From Bimuria novae-zelandiae CBS 107.79 (lineage: Eukaryota; Ascomycota; Dothideomycetes; Pleosporales; Didymosphaeriaceae), in NCBI GenBank assembly GCA_010015655.1, contig ML976678.1, positions 573,693-637,692 on the forward strand: a DNA stretch of 64,000 nucleotides, written 5' to 3'. Within the stretch, counting starts at the first letter, position 1. Every line of letters begins with the position of its first letter. The notes under the pieces were generated by a model. That model searched no databases and was not told the DNA's origin. It saw only the letters and a program-made list of their open reading frames with translations. A program made the translations under genes and the position numbers. Shown one piece after another: positions 12,101 to 22,678 of the stretch.

Positions 12101-14105
12101 ATACCAAATCCTGCGTCTGCCATCAGCAACGATCCTGACTTCGTAAAATACACAAAATACTCACAAAAACGAGGTGTTTTACCTGACTTACCGTCCACGC
12201 CGCCACCGCAATGGAGACCTCTCGAAATTAANNNNNNNNNNNNNNNNNNNNNNNNNNNNNNNNNNNNNNNNNNNNNNNNNNNNNNNNNNNNNNNNNNNNN
12301 NNNNNNNNNNNNNNNNNNNNNNNNNNNNNNNNNNNNNNNNNNNNNNNNNNNNNNNNNNNNNNNNNNNNNNNNNNNNNNNNNNNNNNNNNNNNNNNNNNNN
12401 NNNNNNNNNNNNNNNNNNNNNNNNNNNNNNNNNNNNNNNNNNNNNNNNNNNNNNNNNNACTTTGCAATTGTCGTATATATGGCCGTCCACAGAGAGCCGT
12501 CGCTGGCAGAATATTGGAGTCGCGGTCACAAAAACGCGCCTACTCACAAGCTCAACGACTTCATGGGCTGTACGCGCTGGCACCAGCTAGATCGCTACCT
12601 GTACACTGCGGAAGTTAGTCAGACTTTTCAGTCACCTTTTGGCAGGGTGTGGGATCTCTCAGAGCTCCTCCGCGCGCGCTCTCTGCAGTACTGGCGCCTG
12701 GCAAGCACCTCTGCGTCGACGAGGCTATTGCCAGATTTACTGGACGTGCTAGCGAGGTGGTAATTATTAAGACAAAGCCTACACCTGAGGGCTTTAAAAT
12801 CTGGTGTCTGGCAAACGATGGAGTTGTCCTGAACTGGTTATTTTATGCTAGAGGCAAAGGCCGCGGCCCTGTTAATTTACCGACCTTTACTGACGCTGAC
12901 GCGCAGGCTTTTACACCTATAGAGTTAGTACCCGTCGCTCTCGTCCTCGCCGTTGACGCTGATGGTCAGCGCCTTTTTCCGTCGGGTCTCCACATTGTGT
13001 GGGACAACAATCTGTTCAACACCATACCCATGCTTAAATACCTGCGGCGGCAAGGCGTGGGTTGCGCAGGGACGGTCCGGACGACCAAGACAACGACCGA
13101 AGAGACTTTTAAAGACGCTGCGCGCGTGGAGTTGCAAGCCGAGGACGTCAGCGTCAAAGGGCGCGCCCGCCAGAAGGTGGCAAAGGAGCGCTTTTCGAGC
13201 AGCCTTATGCGTCTGAAAACGCAGTTTACAAAGCACATGGAGTGGGGAGAGATCAGATGGGACTTGTCAAAGAGCGGAGAAGTCCTACAGGCAGCGTGGA
13301 GAGACAATCAGGTCGTCCTTTTTGCCTCTACCGTCGCAGAGCGTAAGTTTGTCGTCTCAACACTATGGCCTTGGCACGCTGACGATAGTCGCCACCAGCT
13401 ATCCAGGTCATCATGAAGCTCCGCCGACGCTCCAAAATGAGCCAAAACAACAAGGGGATCTTTGAAAAAGCCTTTGGCAACGAGCCTGTGAGGCTGCTGG
13501 GCATACCGCAGATGATTGACGACTACAATTGTCACAAAACTAAGGTTGATCGCTTTGATCAGACGAAGGCGTATTACTTGACCTAGCAAGTTAAGCGTCG
13601 TACCTGGCGACCTTTGCTCTACTTTCTGCTCGACCTGACGCTTAACAACGCGTACAGGCTGTCCTCATACTCTGACGCTGCCGCCGCCAAAAGGAGCGGC
13701 CACAAAAGGTTCCTATACGACCTCATTGAGCAGCTTTTCGACCGCGGGACGCGTCTCTGCAACGCAGGAGCAAAGCGCAAGAGATCAGACGACGTCGTTG
13801 TCGCTGAGGAGAGCTCTCATCGCTCCGCAAACCTGTATAAACAGGCAAAGACTTGTGTACTTTGTGCGGAGCGTGGGCGACGCCAGCACAAGTCTCAGCC
13901 TCCCAGGGTAGCTCTGGGTCACGTTCAAGGCAATTTACAGTCTCCTCGACCTCCTCAGCGTACTCCGCGTACGCGCTTTGGGTGTAGTCTCTGCCAACTG
14001 CCTATGTGTAGGCCTGAAGTACGCCCTGAGTGCTGGCAGGAGCACCTCCGCCGACTGCAAACAATCAAGTCAATTGACACCACCAAGAGCTCAATTATTA
14101 AGTAA
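12101..14105 (+). pseudogene. piggyBac-type (DDE_Tnp_1_7) transposase with three lesions
   Basis: Exons are about 12101-13342 and 13399-14105, with a 56-nt intron (gtaagt, branch gctgac, end ccaccag) whose position is conserved in copies 2 and 3. Visible DDE-domain parts are HLCVDEAIARFTGR, GFKIWCLAND, VWDNNLFNTIPMLKYL and GCAGTVRTTK. A C-terminal cysteine/histidine cluster (CSLCQLPMC...CWQEH) resembles the piggyBac zinc finger. Lesions: the expected start codon is ATA at 12101 (ATG in copies 2 and 3); one G is missing near 12693 compared with copy 3; and an in-frame TAG stands at 13584-13586. A 227-nt assembly gap hides part of the N-terminal half. This copy is therefore inactive as assembled. 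Confidence 0.8.
12232..12458. other. Assembly gap (227 N)
   Basis: A run of N inside the piggyBac copy 1 transposase. The total element length agrees with the other two copies to within 3 bp, so the gap size is probably right. Its sequence likely failed to assemble because of repeated copies elsewhere. Confidence 0.99.
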
Positions 14106-14480
14106 TTTAAGTTAAGTACGAGTAAAAATGCAGATTGTATAAGAATCTACAGCCAAACTTCATAAATCTCGGTGTTCATGCAGAATCGGAGCTATCGTCC
14201 GATTGGCCACTAGCAAGAAGTCCGCCTGTGGCAGATTTTGACAGTGCGGGGGATATTGTCGATTTGGTACCCCGCAATGCCGAACAATTGAAGCCTGGGT
14301 ATTGGGCCATGACGCAACAGCTGGCAGACGAATGGCGAGACGGGACTTGGCGCGCTATTCCCGGCGCATCACTAGCGCATTCTCTGAGTCAACGGTGTCT
14401 GTCATTCTCTATCAATTTCGCAGGCGCCTTCACCACCATTGGGGCCACTTCCGCACCAACAGAATCCAGCAACGTGAAAT

Positions 14481-14490
14481 TATATAAAAA
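14481..14490 (+). promoter_or_regulatory. TATA-like element upstream of the eIF2B delta gene
   Basis: The run tatataaaaa lies about 150 nt upstream of the start codon at 14633, within the roughly 380 bp that remain between the transposon and the gene. It is a reasonable core-promoter candidate only. Confidence 0.35.
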
Positions 14491-14632
14491 AATCTATGTC
14501 TCTGTACCCGAAACTTGAGTCCTCGACTATACGTACCTTCCCCCGCTCTCGGCACCGACAGCCACATCCAAATTTCATTCATTGTACCTGAGACCTCGAA
14601 ATAATAGCCAAAGTCACAACACACCGACGAAA

Positions 14633-16150
14633 ATGAGCGAACCAGTTGTAGCCGAAGCGGCTGCACCGCCTACCGTATCTGCGGAGGCACCCGGCAACCC
14701 GCCAACTCCTGCGAAGAAAGACTCCAAGGACACAAAGCCCGCGGAGGATGGCGCACCAAAGAAACTGTCAGGTGCGGAATTGAAGAAACTGAAGCAGGCC
14801 GAGAAGCAGGCGAAGCGAGCTCAAGCAAAGGCAGCGGGACCACCAACAGTGCAGCAGGGCGGCCCGTCAAAAGAAAACCAGAAGAAGAAGGAGCAGAAGC
14901 AACCCCAGCAAAAAGATGACAACTCAAGGCCTTTGCCTGTCCGGAGGAGACCCTCACAGTCGAACGTAGTCCCGCAGCTGCAGACCAAGAAAGATTCCAA
15001 GCGAAGCCAGAAGGAGCTGGGACTCTTCTTTGGCCATCTGTACAGCCAGCCGAGGCAACACTCCATGGTAGGCGCGTCGAAGGATGCTCACCCGGCCGTT
15101 CTTGCGCTTGGTCTACAGTATAGCAGCTATGCGATATGTGGAAGTACTGCTCGTATGGTTGCTATGCTCCTGGCCTTCAAAGCTGTCATCGAATCCTACC
15201 AAACGCCTCCTGGCACCAGTCTGGCGCGCCATCTTACCAACCACCATCTCAGCCCACAGATCGACTACTTGCGAAGCTGTCGACCGCTCAGCATCAGCAT
15301 GGGCAACGCCATTCGATGGCTCAAAGACATCATCATCAAGATCGACCCCTCGACGCCCGAAGCAGAGGCCAAGCGCGACCTCGCTGAGGAGATTGACATG
15401 TTCATCCGCGAGCGCGTGACCGCAGCCCAGAAGCTCATCCGCGACCAGGCGCTCACCAAGATCCTTCCCGGAGACGTAATCCTCACCTACGCTTCATCCT
15501 CCATTGTCGAGCAGACCCTCCTCCAAGCGCACAAAGCCGGCGTACCCTTCACCGTCATCGTCGTCGACTCAAAGCCGCTGTTCGAGGGCAAGACGCTCGC
15601 GCGCAAGCTCGCCAACCAAGGAATCAATGTTCGCTACTACCTCATCACGGGGGCTTCGCACGCGGTTAAGGACGCATCGAAGGTCTTCCTAGGCGCGCAC
15701 GCAATGATGTCAAACGGACGACTCTACTCGCGCGTCGGCACCGCGCTCGTCTCCATGCTTGCACGCGCGCACTCGCTCCCCGTAATCGTCCTCTGCGAAT
15801 CGGTAAAGTTCACCGAGAAAGTGGCCCTCGATTCCATCGTCGGCAACGAAGTTGCACCCGCCGACGAGATCCTCTCTGAAACCGAACGCTCTGCTCTTCT
15901 CCCGCTAGAACCCCATCTTCCCCCCACGCACCCCGCGAAGACCAAGGACGACGACAAGACCGCCGCCGAAGGCACCAAATTCGGTTCCCTGGACGTCCTC
16001 AAGTGGATCGAAGGCTCCGAGAACCTGCACCACCTGCAGGTCCTGTACGACGTTACGCCCGCCGAGTACATCAACATGGTCATCACAGAATATGGAAGCT
16101 TGCCGCCGAGTTCGGTGCCCGTTGTTCACCGGTTGAGTACGAATACCTGA
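14633..16150 (+). CDS. GCD2: Translation initiation factor eIF2B, delta subunit
   Basis: Single exon, 505 residues. The ATG at 14633 is chosen because the upstream frame has no other ATG and the context (cgaaaATGagc) is good. The first 150 residues are a charged Lys/Ala/Pro-rich tail, typical of the delta subunit. Then comes the IF-2B domain: PAVLALGLQYSSYAICGSTAR, RPLSISMGNAIRWLK, ILTYASSSIVEQ, NVRYYLITGASHAV, LGAHAMMSNGRLYSRVGTAL and VLCESVKF. The protein is a regulatory part of the guanine nucleotide exchange factor that reloads eIF2 with GTP in the cytoplasm, and it senses eIF2 alpha phosphorylation in general amino-acid control. It ends with the expected YDVTPAEYINMVITEYG block. The gene looks intact. 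Confidence 0.93.
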   Translation: MSEPVVAEAAAPPTVSAEAPGNPPTPAKKDSKDTKPAEDGAPKKLSGAELKKLKQAEKQAKRAQAKAAGPPTVQQGGPSKENQKKKEQKQPQQKDDNSRPLPVRRRPSQSNVVPQLQTKKDSKRSQKELGLFFGHLYSQPRQHSMVGASKDAHPAVLALGLQYSSYAICGSTARMVAMLLAFKAVIESYQTPPGTSLARHLTNHHLSPQIDYLRSCRPLSISMGNAIRWLKDIIIKIDPSTPEAEAKRDLAEEIDMFIRERVTAAQKLIRDQALTKILPGDVILTYASSSIVEQTLLQAHKAGVPFTVIVVDSKPLFEGKTLARKLANQGINVRYYLITGASHAVKDASKVFLGAHAMMSNGRLYSRVGTALVSMLARAHSLPVIVLCESVKFTEKVALDSIVGNEVAPADEILSETERSALLPLEPHLPPTHPAKTKDDDKTAAEGTKFGSLDVLKWIEGSENLHHLQVLYDVTPAEYINMVITEYGSLPPSSVPVVHRLSTNT

Positions 16151-16505
16151 GCTGCCCTGCGCGTTTTGGATTTCTTTTTATCTTTTGTCGTGCTGTTTTT
16201 GATCTGTTTGGAAATTTAAAGAGTTGGCTAACGAATTGTGAAGGGACAGATGGTGATGAGCTGGATGCTCCGTCGAAGAGGCTCGGTATGCATGGTCATG
16301 GGCCTGCGCGTCGCTGTAGTAGAGTGGTTGCGGGGGGTTAAAGGGCGTATGGGCTGCGTTGGTGGGCTGGTGTTCTATGGTGTTACTGTATGACTAAAGA
16401 ACTGGCGAGAAAGGGATGGCATGTAGGGTTCATTGACCACATAGTTTCACGTACGAATTCATCAAGGAATGCATGTTTGAGACGTTCACTATGGGATACG
16501 TCAAT

Positions 16506-17539
16506 CTACTGTCCTCGTTTCTCAGCCATGAGTTTCCGATACGTCTCGATGATGCCCTGCCGCTCAGCACCCAGCTCCTCTCTCTTCCGCAAACTGCCCA
16601 CCGCGCTCGGCACATTATCCACATTAATCTTCGCCCCATTCTTCACCTTGAATATCTCCCTCGGCACCCGCTCAAAGCTCGGCGGCTCCAGCACCACATC
16701 GTGCAGCCCCTTTAGCCCCTTCTTTCGTTCATTCTCCTCTCTCTTCCTCCTCAATACCTCCCACTCGTCTCCAGCCCCATCATCCACCTCGCCCACCACC
16801 AGCCTCTTCTTCCCTTTCTTTCCCTTTTTCTTCCCAGCGGCAGGCAGCTCGGCAGTTTTATCCTCCCACATCGCTTCCAGTTCGTCATTCTCCTCCTCCG
16901 CGAGCTCGGCAGCTTCCTGCTCCTTCTCGCGGATGCGCGCCTCCTCTTTACGCCACCCTTCTTGCAGCCGCTTGAGGTGCCGCTCGTGCTTCGTAACGCG
17001 GTGGTCGCCGAGGCCAGGAGTTTTCTTTCCGCCTTTAGACACGCCTGAGAGCGGCAGGGCTTGGTTGACGCGCTGGCGGAAATCGGACAGGCTCTCGCCG
17101 GGCATGATTTTCAGCTTTGGAAGCGGCTGTTCTTCGCTGTTCGGCGCGATCTGTTGCTCTGTTTCAGCGGCCACCGTCGCTACTAATGGCGTCTTCTGCT
17201 GTTGCTGCTTCTGTGTAGGTGCTTTGGAGACTTTCTTCGGCTTCGCGCCGTCGTCGAGGCCGTTGCGTCGCTTTCCTGCTTTCTGGAATGCCATGAGGCG
17301 CGCAAAGTCTTTGGGCGTGTCGTCTGTCCCGTAGCCTTGCACGTGTTTTATTCTACGCTTTTTCGACTTGGGCGCTGAGGCGGTGGGGTTCTTGCCAACG
17401 GGGAGGGGAGCGGCGCGGACATTGGGTGGGAGGTCGAAGCTGGGTGGTTGTTAGATGCAAAGACGGGAGATTTGGGTTAGCATTAGGAGGCGTACAGGCT
17501 TTCATCGTAACCGGCTTTGCGCTTGTGTTTGTGAGGCAT
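16506..17539 (-). CDS. CCDC137-like basic coiled-coil protein, probably nucleolar
   Basis: Two exons, 17539-17496 and 17439-16506, joined over a 56-nt intron (gtacgc...cacccag, branch tgctaac); 325 residues. The first exon gives MPHKHKRKAGYDESL; splicing leads into FDLPPNVRAAPLPVGKNP and a Lys/Arg-rich stretch. Blocks shared with the animal CCDC137 family are visible: PKLKIMPGESLSDFRQRVNQ, HDVVLEPPSFERVPRE, and the terminal SLRKREELGAERQGIIETYR. The middle is a charged coiled coil with Glu- and Lys-rich runs. Human CCDC137 is a chromosome-periphery and nucleolar protein; a role in ribosome assembly is inference here. The gene converges with eIF2B delta. Confidence 0.72.
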
Positions 17540-18064
17540 TGTGGTTGTGTGCGTTGCGTTGTTGCGAATTGGATTTGGTGGACGCCCATCGCGATGCCCC
17601 AAAATGTTGTGCAGGGATCATGAGCTTGGGAGGTGTGGGGCAGGTGAAAATCTTGGCACTTGTCCTGCATCACGTGCGCAACGCTCACCCGTGGACCCAA
17701 ACTGCATCCAGTGGGTTCATGGTCGATTGTGGTCGTACGAGACGCCCTGTCAGGCTCGGGCGATATGATGGCCCCCATCATTAGCATCAACGGTATGGCG
17801 ATCAGTCGCAGAGATTGATCTGATCTCCCGGCCTTGAAACAGCAATTCTGACGCCGAGTCTCACAGATCAAAGCACCGCCACGCTCATCATATTCCAGAA
17901 GCCTACAATGGTACTCTGAAGCGACTGTCTCTGTTTGTAATACCAATAATAGCACGCCCGACATGGAGATGACGGTAAGATGACGGTGCTGCATCTTTAT
18001 TCGAAAACCATTCGGTCATCCGATCCCCGTGATCAATGGGTGAGGACGCCTCTCACAACTATTA
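17540..18064. other. Promoter region and spacer left of a pogo-like element
   Basis: No credible gene is seen. The minus-strand open frame in this stretch runs across the first intron of the CCDC137-like gene and has no recognisable domain. The stretch should hold the promoter of that gene. Confidence 0.5.
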
Positions 18065-19897
18065 ACGTGTTTCACCACTCAGTGAGCCACACCACTCAGT
18101 GAGCCACCCCACCAAAATCGCAACGCGTCTTCTTGCAATAGCTCTACAACTACGCGATAAAATATATAGAAAATAGATCTATTTAATGCGCGTTATTTAA
18201 TAGTACACTAAGTTCTTTTATAACCTTGTTCGTGGCACCTGCTGCAGGTTGGTGGTGCTCGAGGCCTACTTGGCTGCCCCGCCTGCTCTACCTGCTGGAG
18301 CACCCTTTCGGCCTCTGTAGCAAGCAATTGACCTTCCTCTACCCGCAGAGCTCCTCTATAGGCTATATACTATTGGCGCTGTTGCCCCTTGCGCTATTAG
18401 CGCTAACTTGCCTATTAAAGCTTCTTATTCTCCTCTATAAGAATCGTTGCTAAATTTATCGTAAGCTAATAACCTTTAACAAGCTAGCGGATAGCCTGGC
18501 TAGTAGGGCTCTAAGATAGGCGATTAAGATAACTCTAAATAAGTTAAGCCTACTACTCTAGCTAAGTAATAGTATATAGTGTCTTTACTATTTATGCAAC
18601 CTTAGCGTTAGTTACCGTCCTTAGTAAAGAAGGCGTCCTAACTACTATTAGTAATAATAGGACGTGTTCTTAACAAGCTAGGACTAGCCCTAACGCCTAA
18701 AAGCTAGCCTAGATATTCTACTCTAAGAGGACTATCCCTTTAATACTTAGGTAAATCTATAGGAAGTCTTACTTATTAATATAAAAGACGCGTTATCGCG
18801 CAAGCTTAGACACCTAATAGCTATACGTAATCTTAAGAGGCGAGAAGTAGCCTATATTAAGTGGCTATAGGAGGTGCAACGTATATAGCGGCATATAGAG
18901 CGTAATAATTTTACTCTCTTTATAGAACTAGTTAAACTCAGGCGTTGCGTGGCTGCCGTGGCCGTTAAGGATAAGCAGCTAGTAGGCCCCTACTATACAA
19001 GCCTTTGTATATTAGTAGAAGTGCTTTACCTACTTAAGGCTAAGCTTATTAGTCGTCCAGCCGTTATCGCTAATAGCAATAACCTAGCTAGGTAAGAGGC
19101 CTTAATACTAGCTTGCTTAGTAGAGCTTTCCTTATAGGATTATAAATGGTAGGATTAACTAGCTAGATAGGTTAATATACTTAATCGCTATTACCTACTT
19201 ATAATTACCTAGCTATATAGTAACTACGCGGCTAACTGTCTTAGAGCTTATAATAACTTTTAAGGGCGTAATAATCCCTATTATAAAGCTAGTCTTGTTA
19301 AAGTTATAGATATCTAAGTTAGAGATACTATATAACTAACGCGTCTTATTTACGAGCTTAAACTACGCGCGAATTATAATTAGGTCCTTAAATTTTACGC
19401 GCTAAGAGTAGAATTTTCTATTCTATTTTATTTAGAGCTCTAGCTAAGCTTTAATAAAGCGTGATATCTAGTTCTTACTAACTAGCTAGGGAGGGGGCTC
19501 TTAGCCGTGCGCGGCGAGTAGATGGTTTACTATTTACTATATATTAATAATATAGGGTAGAAATCCGCGTTAGTTAAGGTCTAGGATCTAATCTACTAGA
19601 GCGCGCTCCTCTATAGGGTATAGCTTTTATTTCTAAGCGTTAGTAGTAGCCTAAAGTAGAGTACCTAGAACGCGTCGGCGGAGGGTTAATTAATTAACTA
19701 AATAAAGTTTACTAGTATATTAGTAGCTTAAAATTTATTTATTTTAAATCGCGTGCTTTAATAGAGTAAGTCTATCTTCTTTTTAAGCCTGCTAGGCTCG
19801 TTAGGCGGGCGGCATTGCGAGAGTTATAAGAAGACGCGTCGCGATTTTGGTGGGGTGGCTCACTGAGTGGTGTGGCTCACTGAGTGGTGAAACACGT
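18065..19897 (-). mobile_element. pogo/Fot-like Tc1-mariner element A, RIP-degraded (1833 bp)
   Basis: Near-perfect inverted ends of about 67 bp start acgtgtttcaccactcagtg. Each end contains the motif cactcagtgagccac twice in tandem. TA flanks both ends. The transposase relic runs on the minus strand: about 18890-18850 matches the catalytic MPPHSSHLLQPLD region of pogo transposases, seen clearly in element B, with many stops. A GC-richer island near 18225-18310 is the minus-strand C-terminal tail with a CxRC-type motif. The rest is TpA-rich and riddled with TAG/TAA. It cannot code for a working protein. It lies between the CCDC137-like and AIM6-like genes. Confidence 0.8.
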
Positions 19898-20976
19898 TAT
19901 CATGCATGATGAGGATATCGTGGGCGGTAGCCAAGAATCTCGTTGGTGAGCCACGGTTACGAGATCGATAGCCTTGGACCCAGAGGCGGTGCACCGTTTG
20001 ATAGTCAGTAAGATGACGCGGAGAGGGTTCCGAGTGGCTGCACAATGCATGACGATGGGACAGGAGTTGGGCGGTGCGTGCCACGCGTCACAACCATTCG
20101 ACGCCGAATATCACCAAGGAAGCGCACTCAAAATCGCTCTGCATTGGATGAATGTAACAGATCTGACTTTTCACGCTACATGATAGTCGCGATGTCCGTC
20201 CAGACGCGAATTCCTGCGCAGAGCACTGCCGGGCTGGGACCCCAAAAGGTGTGGATTGGAATACAAAAGCTTGTTCCAGCTCATTCACTTAAAAAGTCCC
20301 GTGGGCCAACGCTTGGTTCTACGGTTGACGGCTTGGCCATCGTGACAGTTTTGAGTCCACCAATTGCGCCTGGTCCATCACAGCGTGGGCGTAACAACGG
20401 TTGCGGATCGTTTCTCCGGTGTCCAGGACCGCCAACCCGCACCTTCTTCGCAAGACCACGCGTACACAACGCCAACACTTTAGGGGACCAAGCTTGGTTG
20501 TCCACCAGATTTTCTTCCACCAGATAAAGTGCTTACTTCCTTTCCGACGTTGCTGCCACTTGAGGCCCGATTGCATTTACGCCGAAGAACAAGAACCTCA
20601 ACGACTCCGCCCCAACATTCTTTTCGCGCACTCCGCCCGCTGTCGCACGGGTGCCGTTGCGGGAATCTCGCATGACCCCTGGGCCGTGTGGATGGGTCCA
20701 GATCCTAGCATCGACTTTCGCTAGAGGATAGTGGCGCCCTCCTGGACCCCATATCGAAGGCCGGCCGTGGCTCTCGTGTCGCAAAACTGTTCGTTCCCTC
20801 AACGACACGTCCTCTTCAACTCCACACAGAAAGCTCAATCAAGGAAACAGGAGAGTCTTGACTGAGATGACCAGTTGCATCTGTGAAGAGATCCAGATCG
20901 CTTCCCCGCGCTAATTCTCAGGGTCCATCTTGCAGCGCGCTAGCCCCGCTATTGGCTTGTGCCTGACCGATCCATC
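19898..20976. other. Spacer upstream of the AIM6-like gene
   Basis: Normal GC content. Several open frames of 60-160 codons exist on both strands, but none shows a domain, splice structure or codon pattern that sets it apart. I see no RNA gene. The right part should hold the promoter and 5' UTR of the gene at 20977. Confidence 0.5.
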
Positions 20977-22444
20977 ATGGCATCTCGCGAAGCCGAACCG
21001 CCTCTTCTCCTGGACTTTAACACCCAATTGCTCGACCACCCGATCAAGGATGCGACGATAGTATCTTTGCGCGCGTTGGAGGACGGCGAAGACGATTTTG
21101 AGACGGTCGAATTGCGATCGAGTCGCGGTATCATCGAGAAACTGTTGATGGCCCTACGGAGAAGGAATGTCGCATTAGGAAGGGCTGTAGATTTCGAAAG
21201 GGGATGGAAGGACGATGAGAAGAAGAAGACTGTGAAGAGGGAATGTAGAGTGCGGAGATGCGGTACCAAGCCCTTTTTGGGGTTGATCCTGCTAATTATA
21301 TGCTTCTTGTAAGTGCCACTTCCGGGGCTTCCGAAATACGCGAGATTAACGCGGTGAACTCACGGGGCTCAAAAATCTGGGGAAAGATTGGGCTAACGAA
21401 TGCAGTGGCATTGTTCACATTTCCAATGTCCTCATGGGCTTGGTGCACCTCATCGCTGATGACGCACTCACTTACTCACACGACTTCCTCCCCTTGGACC
21501 AATATCAGAAAGGCGACTATACTGGTCTCACCCGCAACGTAAAGCCAATACATTGCCACTCGCACAACGACTACTGGCGCCGCGTTCCGGTCTTTGAGGC
21601 CCTTCGTTGGGGCTGCACCGGCATCGAAGCAGATGTCTGGTTCTTCCCTGAGCGCTCCAACGATCTCTTTGTCGGCCACAGCACACGCGATCTAACCGTA
21701 GATCGTGTCTTCCGGTCCATGTATGTAGACACCTTGATGCAAATCGTCGACCAGCAAAATACGCCGAATGTTCCTTTCGAGACCACACCCAAATCTGGAC
21801 CCATTGACGGAGTCTTTGAGCAAGATCCCAGCCAAACACTAGTCCTCCTCGTCGACTTCAAAAATGACGGCCACGCTATATACTCTATTGTCTCCAAGCA
21901 ACTCGAGCCCCTCCGTTCAAAGGGGTACCTCTCGCACTACGACGGCGAAACCTTCGTCCCTGGCCCGATCACCATTGTTGCTACCGGCAACGCTCCTTTT
22001 GATCTTATAACTCGCAACGCCACCTACCGTGACATCTTCTTCGACGCGCCTCTCTCCGCGCTAGCTCCCCTCACATCGCAAACCACCAACCATGAGATCC
22101 GACGCGCGAGTGGACAAGGCACGGTCGGAACCACACCACTTTCCACCTTCGACCTGACAAACTCGTACTACGCGTCAGTCGACTTTAAGAAAGCAATTGG
22201 ATGGTGCTGGTTCGGCCGCCTATCCGATAAACAACGCGAAACCATCAGAGCGCAGATTAGAGCCGCCAAGGAGAGGGGCCTAAAGAGCAGATACTGGGGT
22301 GCGCCAAAGTGGCCCGTTGGAGTCAGAAACATGATATGGCGCGTGTTAGTGGAAGAGGGAGTCGATTACCTCAACGGAGATGATCTGAGGGAGATGACCC
22401 GTGGCGATTGGGGCGCGAAGGTACATGGGAGTTGGGTGGGATAG
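20977..22444 (+). CDS. AIM6-like PLC-type phosphodiesterase-fold protein with a membrane segment
   Basis: Two exons, 20977-21308 and 21406-22444, joined over a 97-nt intron (gtaagt...aatgcag, branch gctaac); 456 residues. Exon 1 ends inside a hydrophobic segment (FLGLILLIICFF, then GIVHISNVLMGLVHLI after splicing) that makes a single membrane anchor near residues 100-125. The rest has the fold marks of the AIM6 family: HCHNDYWRRVPVFEALRWG with the catalytic-type histidine, GIEADVWFF, LVLLVDFK, and the closing VDYLNGDDLREM. Yeast Aim6 was found in a screen for altered mitochondrial inheritance; its reaction is not known. The protein probably sits in a membrane with the domain on one side. Confidence 0.82.
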
Positions 22445-22678
22445 CGATATCGCTTCCGCGTGCGGATAAAAGGCATGCATAGACGAGGTCATTACAAGGC
22501 GTTCAACATGGGGCAAATATCGCAAGTCATACCAGGAAAGATGGTTAGAGGGCGTTCTATTGGGCGCATGGGCATTTGCAACACGCACGGCTTAGGTCAT
22601 ACCTACATGTGTTGGAGCTCCAATTCGTATAGTTATTATATCCAATCTACTTTCCTTCCTCGCTATCGTCGATGGCAA

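Larger units (their letters stand above)
11958..14253 (+). mobile_element. piggyBac-type DNA transposon, copy 1 (2296 bp)
   Basis: The ends are inverted repeats: 28 bp after the TA (starting tcccccgcactgtcaaaatc) are perfect, with weaker similarity further in. TA flanks both ends (11956-11957 and 14254-14255). The length equals copy 3 (2294 bp) and the gypsy-free length of copy 2 (2293 bp). This copy keeps normal base composition and is far less RIP-damaged than copies 2 and 3. It lies in the spacer between the divergent SAF1-like and eIF2B delta genes, which would be about 570 bp apart at their start codons without it. Confidence 0.85.

Noticed and set aside
12050..12763. Unbroken 237-codon ORF across the N run
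   Set aside because: The N stretch only makes it look open; comparison with copies 2 and 3 shows a mutated start and a later one-base deletion.
14135..14518. 127-codon ORF between the piggyBac-type element and eIF2B delta
   Set aside because: Begins in the transposon's terminal repeat and has no domain; more likely spacer and promoter.
16390..17334. 314-codon plus-strand ORF
   Set aside because: Exact antisense of the CCDC137-like exon; the Ser/Phe-rich product is the mirror of Lys/Glu codons.
17353..17994. 213-codon minus-strand ORF
   Set aside because: It runs through the first intron and out-of-frame exon sequence of the CCDC137-like gene; no domain and no usable start context.
18226..18453. 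GC-rich island with a Leu-rich plus-strand ORF resembling a membrane protein
   Set aside because: It is the antisense of the C-terminal tail of the pogo-like transposase relic.
20045..20527. 160-codon plus-strand ORF in the spacer before the AIM6-like gene
   Set aside because: No recognisable domain; comparable open frames exist on the other strand in the same place.
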